From NCBI GenBank assembly GCA_028714015.1, contig JAQTNG010000008.1:1-32619 (forward strand): a DNA stretch of 32,619 nt. The letters are read 5' to 3'. The notes below the pieces were generated by a model that did no database searches, was not told the origin of the DNA, and saw only the letters and a list, made by a program, of their open reading frames with translations. Made by a program: the position numbers and the translations under genes. Below are positions 1-8,500 of the stretch, one piece after another (positions within the stretch are counted from its first letter, which is position 1; every line of letters starts with the position of its first letter). This DNA is from Elusimicrobiota bacterium (lineage in GTDB: Bacteria > Elusimicrobiota > Elusimicrobia > UBA1565 > UBA9628).

Positions 1-104
1 TACTGTCCGCTCAGCGCCTTCTCCTTGCTGCCGAGGACGAGGAGATAGAAGACCGCCGCCGCCAGCGCCAGGACCGTCGGGACGATCACGCTCTTGTTGT
101 TCAT
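1..104 (-). CDS. 5' end of a divergent membrane-anchored or secreted protein, possibly CpaB-like (partial)
   Basis: An open frame begins at the ATG on the minus strand (104-102) and runs off the window edge after 34 codons. The peptide starts MNNKSVIVPTVL and continues with an Ala/Leu/Val-rich stretch (about residues 6-25) followed by GSKEKALSGQ. This looks like an uncleaved signal anchor. CpaB/RcpC Flp-pilus assembly proteins often begin this way, but no SAF domain is visible, so that name is a guess. There is no Shine-Dalgarno. A TACACT hexamer ends five bases before the ATG, like the leaderless-type starts seen elsewhere in this window. The gene is divergent from trpB. Confidence 0.4.
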   Translation of the reverse strand, partial: MNNKSVIVPTVLALAAAVFYLLVLGSKEKALSGQ

Positions 105-109
105 GCCGG

Positions 110-115
110 AGTGTA
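110..115 (-). promoter_or_regulatory. -10-like element of the divergent minus-strand gene
   Basis: On the minus strand TACACT ends five bases before the ATG at 104. The same hexamer precedes the genes starting at 13364 and 16347. No convincing -35 is visible 17 bases upstream. Confidence 0.35.
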
Positions 116-174
116 GGCCGCCTTCGATGGCGCGCCTGTGTCCGGGACCATAAAAATCGGTAAAAGCGCCCGCA

Positions 175-203
175 TGGACAAGCCGGGGGGGGTCTGCTAT
201 CCT
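175..203 (+). promoter_or_regulatory. Predicted promoter of the trp/aro supercluster
   Basis: TGGACA (175-180) and TATCCT (198-203) are separated by 17 bases, the classic sigma-70 spacing. Transcription would start near 210, leaving about three bases before the trpB ATG at 213. No Shine-Dalgarno is present, so the mRNA is probably leaderless. No leader peptide, T-box or attenuator hairpin fits in this space. Confidence 0.5.
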
Positions 204-212
204 CCCTGAGCC

Positions 213-1400
213 ATGAAAACCCCTTCGTCCGGCGGGGCCCAACACGGGCCCGGCTGGTTCGGCCCGTTCGGCGGGCGCTTCGTCCCGGAAACGCTCATCG
301 AGCCCCTTCGAGAACTCGAGGCCGCCTATGACGCCGCCCGGCGCGACCCGAAGTTCAAGGCCGAGCTCAAGCACGAGCTGGCGACCTTCGTCGGCCGCCC
401 CACGCCTCTCACCTTCGCGGGCCGCCTCGGCGAAAAGCTCGGCCTGCGCGTCTGGCTCAAGCGCGAGGACCTGACCCACACCGGCGCGCATAAGATCAAC
501 AACACCGTCGGTCAGATATTGCTCGCCCGGCGCATGGGCAAGAAGCGCGTGATCGCCGAGACCGGCGCGGGCCAGCACGGCGTGGCGACCGCCGCCGCGG
601 CCGCGCGCGCGGGGCTGCCCTGCGTCGTGTACATGGGGACCGACGACATGGCGCGCCAGGCGCCCAACGTCGCGCGCATGCGCATGATGGGCGCGACCGT
701 CGTGGCCGTCGACGCCGGCTCGCGCACGCTCAAGGACGCCACGAGCGAGGCGCTGCGCGCCTGGTCCTCCGACAGCCGCGAGACCTTTTACGTGCTCGGC
801 TCCGCGCTCGGGCCGCATCCTTATCCGACCATGGTGCGCGACTTCCAGACGGTGATCGGCTTAGAGGCCCGCGCCCAGATCTTGAAGGAAGAGGGACGCC
901 TGCCGCGCGAGATCATCGCCTGCGTCGGCGGCGGCTCGAACGCGATCGGCATATTCACCGCGTTCCTGAAGGACCGAGCGGTCCGCCTCACCGGCGTCGA
1001 GGCGGGCGGCACCGGCCCCGGGCCGGGCCGTCACGCGGCGCGCTTCGCCGGCGGCGCTCCGGGGGTTCTGCACGGAACCTACACCTATCTTCTGCAGGAC
1101 AAGAACGGCCAGGTTCTGCCGACGCACAGCATATCCGCGGGCCTCGACTATCCCGCCGTCGGGCCGGAGCACGCGGAGCTGCGGCGGATCGGGCGCGCGA
1201 AGTACGTCCACGCCTCGGACAAGGACGCGCTCGCCGCCGCGCACGAGCTGTGCCGCCTCGAGGGAATACTTCCCGCTTTGGAAAGCGCGCACGCGATCGC
1301 CTATCTGATCAGGGCCAAGCGGCGGTTCAAGAAGAACGACATCGTCCTGGTCAATCTGTCCGGGCGCGGCGACAAGGACCTGGGGACCTTATGTCCGTGA
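213..1400 (+). CDS. trpB: Tryptophan synthase beta chain
   Basis: TrpB condenses indole with L-serine using pyridoxal phosphate, the last step of tryptophan synthesis, as an alpha2-beta2 complex with TrpA. The 395-residue protein has the usual length. It opens with the family pattern [13 protein letters not shown]. The PLP lysine is K94 in the motif HTGAHKINN, and the phosphate-binding loop is GGGSNAIG. The C-terminus ends [12 protein letters not shown], typical of TrpB1. The ATG at 213 has no Shine-Dalgarno but sits about ten bases after a good -10, consistent with leaderless translation. The stop overlaps trpA by ten bases, so the two subunits are translationally coupled. It is the first gene of the cluster. 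Confidence 0.97.
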   Translation: MKTPSSGGAQHGPGWFGPFGGRFVPETLIEPLRELEAAYDAARRDPKFKAELKHELATFVGRPTPLTFAGRLGEKLGLRVWLKREDLTHTGAHKINNTVGQILLARRMGKKRVIAETGAGQHGVATAAAAARAGLPCVVYMGTDDMARQAPNVARMRMMGATVVAVDAGSRTLKDATSEALRAWSSDSRETFYVLGSALGPHPYPTMVRDFQTVIGLEARAQILKEEGRLPREIIACVGGGSNAIGIFTAFLKDRAVRLTGVEAGGTGPGPGRHAARFAGGAPGVLHGTYTYLLQDKNGQVLPTHSISAGLDYPAVGPEHAELRRIGRAKYVHASDKDALAAAHELCRLEGILPALESAHAIAYLIRAKRRFKKNDIVLVNLSGRGDKDLGTLCP

Positions 1401-2179
1401 GCCTCGCGCGCGCGCTGCACGGACGCCGCGCCTTCGGGCGCGCGGGCTTCGTGCCTTTTCTCGTCGCGGGAGATCCCTCGTACGAGGCGAGCCTGCGCGC
1501 GGCGCGCGCCGTGATCGCGGCGGGGGCGGACATCCTCGAAGTGGGGGTGCCGTTCTCGGATCCGGTCGCGGACGGGCCGGCGATACAGGCGGCGGGGCAG
1601 AGGGCGCTTCTTAAAGGGATGACGCTGACGAAGGCTCTCCAGTTCGTGGGCGATCTCCGGAAAAGCGGGGTCGCCATTCCGATTGTATTATTCACCTATC
1701 TGAATCCGATCCTGCGCATGGGAACGAAGAAGTTCGCGCGCCTGTGCGGGGGCTCCGGAGTTTCGGCCGTGTTGATCGTGGATCTTCCCATTGAGGAATC
1801 GACGGCGACGGAGGGAGAGCTCGCGCGGCACGGCGTCGAATTGGTGCCGCTCGCTTCGCCGACCACCACGGATAAAAGGCTTTCGAGGATCGGCCGCGCC
1901 GCCGGCACGGCCGTTTATTATGTGAGCCGCGAAGGGGTGACCGGAGTGCGGAAAGGTCTGGCGCCCAATCTGGCCCAACGGATCGCGCACGTGAAGAAAA
2001 TGACCGGCAAACCTTTGATGGTCGGGTTTGGCGTCGCCGAGCCCTCTCAGGCAAAAGCTTTATCCAAACATGCCGACGGAGTGGTGGTGGGAAGCGCCCT
2101 GGTGCTTGCCGGCGCCAACGGCGGCGCCGGCGGCGTTTCGCGCCTGGCGAAGAGACTGGTTTCGGCCTTGGAGATATAA
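1391..2179 (+). CDS. trpA: Tryptophan synthase alpha chain
   Basis: TrpA cleaves indole-3-glycerol phosphate to indole and glyceraldehyde 3-phosphate and channels indole to TrpB. The start is the ATG at 1391, inside the end of trpB. It gives [11 protein letters not shown] and a 262-residue protein, the normal length; an upstream in-frame ATG at 1250 would add sequence that is only trpB read in another frame. Catalytic residues are E50 ([11 protein letters not shown]) and D61 (VADGPAIQ). The phosphate-site motif VGFGV is also present. The substrate-making enzyme TrpC is not encoded intact in this window. From about 1600 the gene is visibly less GC-rich than trpB or aroF. Confidence 0.96.
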   Translation: MSVSLARALHGRRAFGRAGFVPFLVAGDPSYEASLRAARAVIAAGADILEVGVPFSDPVADGPAIQAAGQRALLKGMTLTKALQFVGDLRKSGVAIPIVLFTYLNPILRMGTKKFARLCGGSGVSAVLIVDLPIEESTATEGELARHGVELVPLASPTTTDKRLSRIGRAAGTAVYYVSREGVTGVRKGLAPNLAQRIAHVKKMTGKPLMVGFGVAEPSQAKALSKHADGVVVGSALVLAGANGGAGGVSRLAKRLVSALEI

Positions 2180-3220
2180 ATGTTGATCTTGATGCAGTCG
2201 GACCATACGAAGAAAGAGCTGAACGACGTTCTCAAGAAAGTGCGGGCGCTGAAGCTGAAGCCGCACGTCATCCCCGGCAAATTGAGCGTCGCGGTCGGCA
2301 TCACCGGCAACTCCGGCGCGCTCGACGCGAGCCTGTTCGAGACCCTGCCCGGCGTGCGCGAGGCCGTGCGCGTCTCGCGGCCCTACAAGCTCGCGGGACG
2401 CGACTTCAAGCATGAGGACACCGTGGTCCCCGTCGGTCAATTCCGGATCGGCGGTCCCGGGCTCATCGTGATCGCGGGCCCGTGCGCGGTCGAGACCGAG
2501 GAGCAGATGCTGCGCATCGCGCACGCGGTCAAGCGGGCCGGGGCGCAGATGCTGCGCGGCGGCGCGTTCAAGCCGCGCACGTCGCCGTACGCGTTCCAGG
2601 GGCTCGGCAAGAAGGGGCTGCAGCTCCTCGCGCTCGCCAAGAAGGAGACGGGGCTTCCGATCGTGACCGAGGTGCTCGACCAGCGCACCTTGGCCGACGT
2701 GGCCGATTTCGCCGACGTGCTCCAGGTCGGCGCGCGCAACATGCAGAACTTCGCCCTGCTCAAGGAGCTCGGCCAGCTGAAGAAGCCGGTCATGCTCAAG
2801 CGCGGGATGTCGGCGACCTTGGACGAGTGGCTGATGTCCGCGGAATACCTGCTCAGCGAGGGCAACAAGAACGTCTTCCTGTGCGAGCGCGGCATTCGCG
2901 CCTTCTCCGATCACGCGCGCAACACGCTCGACCTGAACGTGGTCCCGGCGGTCAAGGAGATGAGCCATCTGCCGATCATCGTGGATCCGAGCCACGCGAC
3001 CGGCGTGCGGGCGCGCGTGGCCCCGATGGCGCGGGCGGCCGTCGCGGCCGGAGCGCACGGCGTCATGATCGAGGTGCACGACCGCCCCGATCAGGCGCTG
3101 TGCGACGGGCCGCAGGCCCTGCATCCGGACGATTTCGCCGCGCTCATGCGCGACCTGGCCGCGATCGCGGGCGCGTTGGGCCGCGACATGGCCACGCCGG
3201 CGCTCAAGGGCCGCGGGTGA
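2180..3220 (+). CDS. aroF: 3-deoxy-D-arabino-heptulosonate 7-phosphate (DAHP) synthase, type I beta with N-terminal regulatory domain
   Basis: This enzyme condenses phosphoenolpyruvate and erythrose 4-phosphate, the entry to the shikimate pathway. The first ~75 residues form a ferredoxin-like (ACT-type) domain, as in the Thermotoga enzyme, where it mediates feedback inhibition by aromatic amino acids. The barrel follows, with GPCAVETEEQM, LRGGAFKPRTSPYAFQG, KRGMSAT, CERGIRAF and the metal-site motifs VDPSHATG and IEVHDRP. The 346-residue length fits this subclass. The ATG directly follows the trpA stop (TAA then ATG, no gap). The position between trpA and aroA suggests one transcript. The gene name varies between databases (aroF, aroG, aroA(G)); the reaction is certain. 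Confidence 0.94.
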   Translation: MLILMQSDHTKKELNDVLKKVRALKLKPHVIPGKLSVAVGITGNSGALDASLFETLPGVREAVRVSRPYKLAGRDFKHEDTVVPVGQFRIGGPGLIVIAGPCAVETEEQMLRIAHAVKRAGAQMLRGGAFKPRTSPYAFQGLGKKGLQLLALAKKETGLPIVTEVLDQRTLADVADFADVLQVGARNMQNFALLKELGQLKKPVMLKRGMSATLDEWLMSAEYLLSEGNKNVFLCERGIRAFSDHARNTLDLNVVPAVKEMSHLPIIVDPSHATGVRARVAPMARAAVAAGAHGVMIEVHDRPDQALCDGPQALHPDDFAALMRDLAAIAGALGRDMATPALKGRG

Positions 3221-4500
3221 AGGACCGGACCGTCGCCGGCGGCGGGCGCCTCGAGGGCGAGGTCCGCGTGCCGGGCGACAAGTCGGTCTCGCATCGCGCG
3301 CTCATCCTGGGCGCGCTGGCCGTGGGCGAGAGCGCAATCGAGGGCCTCTCTTCGGGGGCCGACGTGGCCTCCACAAGGACCTGTCTCGAGGCGCTCGGCG
3401 TCGAGATCTCGGGCGAAGCGCCGTCGCTGCGCGTGCGCGGGCGCGGTCTGGGCGGCCTGAAGGCGCCTTCGGGCCCGCTCGACGCGGGGAACTCCGGCAC
3501 GACGATGCGCCTGCTGTCCGGCGTGCTCGCCGGGCATCCCTTTTCGTCCCGGTTCGTCGGCGACGAGTCCTTGACCCGCCGGCCGATGAAGCGCGTGGCC
3601 GAGCCCCTGCGCGCGATGGGCGCGACGGTCGCTCTGAGCGGAGACGACACGCCGCCCGTCGTCATCGCCGGCGGCGCGCTGCGGGGCATCGAGTACGCCC
3701 TGCCGATGGCGAGCGCGCAGGTGAAGTCGGCGGTCCTTCTCGCGGGCCTGCACGCGACGGGCGAGACGACGGTCATCGAGCCGGCGGCGACGCGCGACCA
3801 CACCGAGCGCATGCTCACGGCCTTCGGAGTGCCCGTACGGATGGCCGGCCTGCGGGCCTCGGTGACCGGCGGCTCGCCGCTGAAGGCGACCAAGGTCCTG
3901 ATCCCCGGCGATCCGTCGTCCGCCGCGTTCTGGGTCGTCGCCGCGACGCTGGCCGCGGGCAGCGAGCTCGCGGTCCGCGGCGTGGGCGCCAATCCCACCC
4001 GCACCGGCTACCTGGCGGTGCTCGCGCGCATGGGCGCCGACATCCATCGCGAGCCGGCGCGCGGCGAGGGCGGCGAGGAGATCGAGGATTTGATCGTCTC
4101 GTCCTCCGACTTAAGCGGCGTGAGCGTCTCCGCCGGCGAGGTCCCGGGGCTGATCGATGAGGTTCCCATACTGGCCCTGGCCGCCGCGCTCGCGTCCGGG
4201 GAAAGCCGATTTCACGGGCTCGGGGAGCTGCGTCATAAGGAGAGCGACCGGTTAAAGGGCATCGCGTCCTTGCTGACGAGCTTTGGAGCCGAGGCGAGGA
4301 TCGAAAACGACGACCTGATCGTGACCGGCGTCAAAACGCTTCAAGCGGCCAAGGTGGATTCGCTCGGGGATCACCGTCTCGCGATGACGGGATATATCGC
4401 CGGATTTTTGGCGTCCGGCGAAAGCGCGGTGATGGGCGCTTCGTGCGCGGAGATCTCCTATCCCACGTTTTACGACGACTTCATCGCGAGGCGCGCATGA
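3217..4500 (+). CDS. aroA: 3-phosphoshikimate 1-carboxyvinyltransferase (EPSP synthase)
   Basis: AroA transfers the enolpyruvyl group of PEP to shikimate 3-phosphate. The start is a GTG at 3217 overlapping the aroF stop (GTGA), giving 427 residues, the standard length. Motifs in order: VPGDKSVSHRALILG (PEP and phosphate binding), DAGNSGTTMRLL, GDESLTRRPM, ASAQVKSAVLLAG, IPGDPSSAAFW, the catalytic aspartate in GLIDEVPIL, and ELRHKESDR. The NSGTT loop has Gly rather than the Ala of the CP4-type enzyme, which resembles class I, the glyphosate-sensitive type (family knowledge, not tested). The 3' third is less GC-rich than the 5' part. It overlaps aroE by four bases. Confidence 0.97.
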   Translation: MKDRTVAGGGRLEGEVRVPGDKSVSHRALILGALAVGESAIEGLSSGADVASTRTCLEALGVEISGEAPSLRVRGRGLGGLKAPSGPLDAGNSGTTMRLLSGVLAGHPFSSRFVGDESLTRRPMKRVAEPLRAMGATVALSGDDTPPVVIAGGALRGIEYALPMASAQVKSAVLLAGLHATGETTVIEPAATRDHTERMLTAFGVPVRMAGLRASVTGGSPLKATKVLIPGDPSSAAFWVVAATLAAGSELAVRGVGANPTRTGYLAVLARMGADIHREPARGEGGEEIEDLIVSSSDLSGVSVSAGEVPGLIDEVPILALAAALASGESRFHGLGELRHKESDRLKGIASLLTSFGAEARIENDDLIVTGVKTLQAAKVDSLGDHRLAMTGYIAGFLASGESAVMGASCAEISYPTFYDDFIARRA

Positions 4501-5309
4501 AGCTGGGAATTTTCGGGCGGCCCATCGGCCACTCGCGCTCTCCGAAGCTGTTCGCCGTTCTCGGCAGGTTGCTCAATAGAAAAATGTCGTACAAGGCCGT
4601 TGAGGTGAAGAAAGATGATTTCGCCGCGACCGCGGAGCGGTCGCGAAAAGCCGGCTGGCGCGGGGCGAGCGTGACGATTCCGTTCAAACTCGAGGCCGCT
4701 CGTCTGGCGGACCGTTTGACGCCCGCCGCGCGCGCGATCGGCGCGGCCAACGTTCTCCGTTTCGAGGCCAATAACAAAATCACCGGGCACAACACCGACG
4801 CCGACGGCTTGAGGGACGCGTTGAAATTCGCGAGCGTCGGAATGTCCGGCGTACATGTCCTGGTCTTTGGCGCCGGAGGCGCCGCCAGGGCTGCGGGCTA
4901 TGCCGTGGCGAAAGGCGGGGCGAAGACGGTCCGATTCACGAACCGAACGGCATCAACGGCAAAAGAATGTGCACGCGACCTGGCGCCCTACTTCCCGAAG
5001 ACGAGCTTTTCCGTCGGGGCACCGAGGAACGCAGATATATGGATCAACGCCACGCCCTTGGGGCAGAACGGGAACCCTGATAAATCGCCTGCGCCGAAAT
5101 CGCTACGGGCCCCGGCCGCGGCGGTGGATCTGGTGTATGGGAAGAAAACGGCGTTTCAACGGCACGCCGAACGGCTTGGGGCGCGGACATCGGACGGAAC
5201 GGCGATGCTCGTTTTTCAGGCGCTTCGCGCCTACGAATTCTGGGATCGGCCCCTCGGCCCTCGGAGAAGGGCCCTATTGGCCGAACGGCTTATCAAGGAG
5301 CTTTCATGA
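4497..5309 (+). CDS. aroE: Shikimate dehydrogenase (NADP-dependent)
   Basis: AroE reduces 3-dehydroshikimate to shikimate. The ATG at 4497 overlaps the aroA stop as ATGA and gives MKLGIFGRPIGHSRSPKLF, the standard N-terminus, and 270 residues. Catalytic K64 is in GASVTIPFK (the usual Asn of NVTIPFK is Ser here) and D101 is in GHNTDADG. The Rossmann loop is VFGAGGAARA followed by the Arg-containing FTNRT patch that favours NADP. INATPLG and DGTAMLVFQA complete the set. The gene is visibly AT-richer than its neighbours and forms the core of a lower-GC patch running from late aroA into early aroC. It overlaps aroC by four bases. Confidence 0.95.
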   Translation: MKLGIFGRPIGHSRSPKLFAVLGRLLNRKMSYKAVEVKKDDFAATAERSRKAGWRGASVTIPFKLEAARLADRLTPAARAIGAANVLRFEANNKITGHNTDADGLRDALKFASVGMSGVHVLVFGAGGAARAAGYAVAKGGAKTVRFTNRTASTAKECARDLAPYFPKTSFSVGAPRNADIWINATPLGQNGNPDKSPAPKSLRAPAAAVDLVYGKKTAFQRHAERLGARTSDGTAMLVFQALRAYEFWDRPLGPRRRALLAERLIKELS

Positions 5310-6454
5310 ATTTGCGCTACCTTACCGCCGGTGAATCCCACGGCAAAGCCCTGGTGGGAATTCTCGAAGGGCTCCCCGCCGGGCTGAAGCTTGCCGCCGC
5401 CGATATTCAGGCCGACCTGATGCGGCGGAAGAAAGGCCACGGGCGGGGGAACCGTCAGAAGATCGAGGGCGACAAGGTCGAGATATTGTCGGGGATTCGC
5501 GCGGGAAAAACCCTCGGGTCGCCGCTCGCTTTGCTCGTGCCCAATCTTGACTTCAAAAATTGGGAAGGGATCATGGGCGCGGAGCCTTCCGACGCGGCCG
5601 CTGCGCGGCGCGTCGACATACCGCGGCCCGGTCATGCCGACCTCGTCGGCAAGCTCAAATACGGCTTCGACGACATGCGCGACGTCCTCGAACGCGCCTC
5701 GGCGAGAGAGACCGCGATGCGCGTGGCCCTCGGCGCCGCCGCGCGGCGCTTCCTCCAAGAATGCGGCGTCGTGGTGGCCAGCCGGGTCATAGCGATCGGC
5801 TGCGAAACCGACAGCTCGCCCTTTTCGTGCCCGGTCGCGAAGCTGAACGCTCTGGCCGACGCCGATCCCGTGCGCTGCGCCGATTCCAATTTCTCGAAGC
5901 GCATGGTCGCGTGCATCGACGCGGCGAAAGCCGAGGGCGACACGCTCGGCGGCGTCTTTGAGATTCTTGCCGAGGGCCTGCCCATCGGCCTCGGCAGCTA
6001 CGCCCAATGGGATCGCCGCCTCGAGGGGCCGTTGGCCCAGGCGCTGATGTCCCTCAACGCGATCAAGGGCGTCGAGGTCGGCTACGGCTTCCGGGGCGCG
6101 GGCGTTCCCGGCTCCCAGGCGCACGACGCCTACGAGCCGAAGGGGGGGAAAGTCGGCTACCGCTCGAACCGCTCCGGCGGCCTCGACGGCGGCATGAGCA
6201 CGGGGCAGACCTTGGTCCTGCGCGCGGCGATGAAGCCGATCGCCACCTTGATGAAGCCGCTCGACTCCGTGGACCTGCGCACGATGAAGCCCGCGAAGGC
6301 GCACATCGAGCGCTCCGACGTCTGCGCGGTCCCCGCCGCCGCGGTGATCGGCGAGTCGCTGGTCTGCCTGGTCCTCGCCGACGCGGTGCTCGCCAAGTTC
6401 GGCGGCGATTCCATGCAGGAACTCCTCCCCAGACTCGCGGCGTGGCGCAAATGA
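5306..6454 (+). CDS. aroC: Chorismate synthase
   Basis: AroC converts EPSP to chorismate with reduced FMN, the branch-point product used by TrpE further down the cluster. The 382-residue protein starts MNLRYLTAGESHGKAL. It has the family signatures GHGRGNRQKIE, RPGHADLVGKLKYG, ERASARETAMRVA, and the C-terminal FMN-site pattern SNRSGGLDGGMSTGQ, then KPIATL. The ATG overlaps the aroE stop (ATGA) and the stop overlaps aroK (ATGA). Base composition shifts from lower GC to GC-rich near position 5580, inside the gene. Confidence 0.97.
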   Translation: MNLRYLTAGESHGKALVGILEGLPAGLKLAAADIQADLMRRKKGHGRGNRQKIEGDKVEILSGIRAGKTLGSPLALLVPNLDFKNWEGIMGAEPSDAAAARRVDIPRPGHADLVGKLKYGFDDMRDVLERASARETAMRVALGAAARRFLQECGVVVASRVIAIGCETDSSPFSCPVAKLNALADADPVRCADSNFSKRMVACIDAAKAEGDTLGGVFEILAEGLPIGLGSYAQWDRRLEGPLAQALMSLNAIKGVEVGYGFRGAGVPGSQAHDAYEPKGGKVGYRSNRSGGLDGGMSTGQTLVLRAAMKPIATLMKPLDSVDLRTMKPAKAHIERSDVCAVPAAAVIGESLVCLVLADAVLAKFGGDSMQELLPRLAAWRK

Positions 6455-6954
6455 GGCCGACGATTTACATCACCGGATTCATGGGCGCCGGGAAATCCGT
6501 CGTCGGCAAGGAGCTCGCCCGCCTCCTGCGGCGCCCGTTCATCGATCTCGACCTGTCCATCGAGCGCGAGGCGGGCTCGAGCGTCGCCTCTCTGTTCGCG
6601 CGGCGCGGGGAGGCCGCGTTTCGCGAGCTCGAGCATAAGGCGCTGATCCGCGCCGCGAGGCGTTCGGGGGTCATCGTGGCCCTGGGCGGGGGGACCTTGC
6701 TCGATCCGCGCCACCGCGCGATCGTGAAGAAAGGCTACCTCGTTTCCTTGTCGTGCTCCCGCGCCGAGCTCGTCCGGCGTCTCGCTCCGCTGCGGGCGTC
6801 GCGGCCGCTCCTGGCCGGAGGCACGCTGAGCGCCCGGGTGGGCAAGCTCCTGATCGAGCGCCGCGAGGCGTACGCCGGCGCCGACTGGAGCGTGTCGACG
6901 ACCGTCAACTCTCCCCTGACCGCGGCTCAGCTGATCGCCCGGAGGATTCCATGA
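6451..6954 (+). CDS. aroK: Shikimate kinase
   Basis: This kinase phosphorylates shikimate at O3 using ATP. The 167-residue protein starts at the ATG at 6451 overlapping the aroC stop. It has the Walker A loop GFMGAGKSVVGK (about residues 9-20), the substrate aspartate in FIDLDLSIE, the arginine in RRGEAAFRELE, and the GGGTLLD shikimate-binding motif. The lid contains RASRPLL. Length and motif spacing match standard AroK/AroL. It lies between aroC and aroB with ATGA overlaps at both ends. Whether it should be called aroK or aroL cannot be decided from sequence. Confidence 0.95.
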   Translation: MRPTIYITGFMGAGKSVVGKELARLLRRPFIDLDLSIEREAGSSVASLFARRGEAAFRELEHKALIRAARRSGVIVALGGGTLLDPRHRAIVKKGYLVSLSCSRAELVRRLAPLRASRPLLAGGTLSARVGKLLIERREAYAGADWSVSTTVNSPLTAAQLIARRIP

Positions 6955-8003
6955 GCGTCGAAAAACTTTTCGCCGAGCCCGGCGCGCGCCTGCGCGCGGG
7001 ACCCTGGACGCGCGGCCTGTCCTCGTCGGGGCGCGTCGCGCTCGTGTCCGAGGCGGGGGCGTGGCGCCGCTTCGGACCGGGCGTCGAGAAAGCGCTCAAG
7101 CGCGCTGGCCTCAAGGTCCACCGGCATCTTCTCCCTTCGGGAGAAGCCGCTAAAAGCTGGGACTCGGTCGCCGATCTGCTTTCCTCGATGCTCGCCGCGG
7201 GCCTCGGGCGCGACTCCGCCGTGGTCGCCCTCGGCGGCGGGTCGGTCACCGACGCGGCGGGATTCGCCGCCGCGATCTACCAGCGCGGCATACCGTGGGT
7301 GGCCATCCCCACGACCTTGCTCGGCCAGCTCGACAGCGGCCTCGGCGGCAAGACCGGCATCAATATCGCGGGCGGCAAGAACCTCGCCGGCTGCTTCCAC
7401 CGCCCGCGCGCCGTCGTGTGCGATCCTGATGTCCTTCGGAGCCTGCCGCCGCGCGAACGCATATCGGGCTTCGGCGAAGCTCTGAAATACGGCCTGGTAT
7501 TCGAGCCGGCGATCTGGGCCCTCATCACGGGTCACTGGGACGCGCTGATGGCCGGCGATTCCGTTTTAACCGGCAAGGTCGTCGAGCGCTGCGCGGCGTG
7601 GAAGCGCCGGATCGTCGACAGCGACGAGCGCGAGACCAAGGGCCCGCGCGAGCTGCTCAATTTCGGCCACACGCTCGGCCACGCGCTCGAGTCGGCGTCG
7701 GGCCTGGGCGTGCTCCGTCACGGCGAGGCCGTGATCTGGGGCATGCGCGCGGCGCTGCGACTGTCTCACCGCTGCTCGGGGCTCAAGGCGTCGTTCGCCG
7801 CCGAGGCGGACCGCTTCCTGGCGACTTTGCCGGTGCCCCTGCCGCGCCGCATCGAGCCGCGCCGCCTCGTCGACCTGGCGCGGCGCGACAAGAAGGCGCG
7901 CGGCGGGCGCGCGCGCTTCGTGCTCCTGCGCGCGCCGGGGCGCCCGGTGACGGCGTTCGTCCCGGATAAGGAGATCATGCGCGCCGTGCGGGAGATACTG
8001 TGA
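6951..8003 (+). CDS. aroB: 3-dehydroquinate synthase
   Basis: AroB cyclises DAHP to 3-dehydroquinate using NAD and a divalent metal. The ATG at 6951 overlaps the aroK stop and gives a 350-residue protein. Recognisable motifs are the NAD-binding GGGSVTDAAGFAAA, PTTLLGQLDSGLGGKTGIN (active-site lysines and asparagine), the metal-ligand glutamate in SGFGEALKYG, and metal-ligand histidines in NFGHTLGHALE and RHGEAVIWGM. The LDSGLGGKTG variant replaces the commoner VDSSVGGKTG, a small deviation that keeps the key residues. The stop overlaps the aroQ GTG start by three bases, with GGAGA nine bases ahead of it. Confidence 0.95.
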   Translation: MSVEKLFAEPGARLRAGPWTRGLSSSGRVALVSEAGAWRRFGPGVEKALKRAGLKVHRHLLPSGEAAKSWDSVADLLSSMLAAGLGRDSAVVALGGGSVTDAAGFAAAIYQRGIPWVAIPTTLLGQLDSGLGGKTGINIAGGKNLAGCFHRPRAVVCDPDVLRSLPPRERISGFGEALKYGLVFEPAIWALITGHWDALMAGDSVLTGKVVERCAAWKRRIVDSDERETKGPRELLNFGHTLGHALESASGLGVLRHGEAVIWGMRAALRLSHRCSGLKASFAAEADRFLATLPVPLPRRIEPRRLVDLARRDKKARGGRARFVLLRAPGRPVTAFVPDKEIMRAVREIL

Positions 8004-8434
8004 ATATCCTCATACTGAACGGCCCCAACCTGAACCTGCTCGGCGAGCGCGAGCCGGAGGTCTACGGCACGATGACCTTGGCCCAGCTGAACGTCCAGCT
8101 CGCCGCCTACGCGAAGAAAAAGAAGGCGTCTCTGCGCGCGCGGCAGTCGAACCACGAGGGCGAGCTCATCGACATCCTGCACGCGCACCGCAAGTGGGCC
8201 GACGGGATCGTGTTCAATCCCGGCGCCTACAGCCATTACAGCTACGCGCTGCGCGACGCGGTCGCGTCGATCTGCGTGCCGACGATCGAGGTGCATCTGT
8301 CGAACATCAAGAAGCGCGAGCCCTTCCGGCGGATCTCGGTGATCGAGCCGGCGTGCGTGGGGCAGCTGTACGGCAAAGGCAGCGCCTCCTACTTCACGGC
8401 GATCGATCGGCTGCTTAAGAAGGGTTCGAAATGA
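8000..8434 (+). CDS. aroQ: 3-dehydroquinate dehydratase, type II
   Basis: This enzyme dehydrates 3-dehydroquinate. The type II fold is shown by the 144-residue length and the pattern MNILILNGPNLNLLGEREP followed by the catalytic tyrosine Y22 in VYG. Other active-site segments are QSNHEGELID, NPGAYSHYSYALRDA and EVHLSNIKKREPFR. The start is GTG at 8000, inside the aroB stop, with a plausible Shine-Dalgarno (GGAGA at 7991-7995). It completes the pathway set in this cluster. A hairpin begins at its last base, before trpE. Confidence 0.96.
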   Translation: MNILILNGPNLNLLGEREPEVYGTMTLAQLNVQLAAYAKKKKASLRARQSNHEGELIDILHAHRKWADGIVFNPGAYSHYSYALRDAVASICVPTIEVHLSNIKKREPFRRISVIEPACVGQLYGKGSASYFTAIDRLLKKGSK

Positions 8435-8453
8435 ACCCGCACCGGCGCGGGTT
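8434..8453 (+). terminator. Hairpin after aroQ, possible weak terminator
   Basis: The arms AACCCGC (8434-8440) and GCGGGTT (8447-8453) pair perfectly around a six-base loop. Only a short T-run follows, so it may be a leaky terminator or an RNA-stability element between the aro genes and trpE. Confidence 0.4.
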
Positions 8454-8460
8454 TCGGCCA

Positions 8461-8479
8461 ACTGTTTCCAGGAAACAGT
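8461..8479. promoter_or_regulatory. 19-bp perfect palindrome ahead of trpEG, candidate operator
   Basis: ACTGTTTCC and GGAAACAGT flank a single central A, giving perfect nine-base half-sites centred at 8470. The one-base spacer makes a tight RNA hairpin unlikely and fits a dimeric DNA-binding protein better. It ends 21 bases before the trpE ATG, with GATTAT/TATCAG just downstream as a possible -10. An internal, separately regulated trpEG promoter is inferred. Confidence 0.45.
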
Positions 8480-8500
8480 GATTATCAGAAGTGAATTTTA

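Noticed and set aside
8435-8500. A tryptophan leader peptide, T-box or riboswitch before trpE
   Set aside because: The 66 bases are too short for a T-box or riboswitch, and no short frame with consecutive Trp codons is present.
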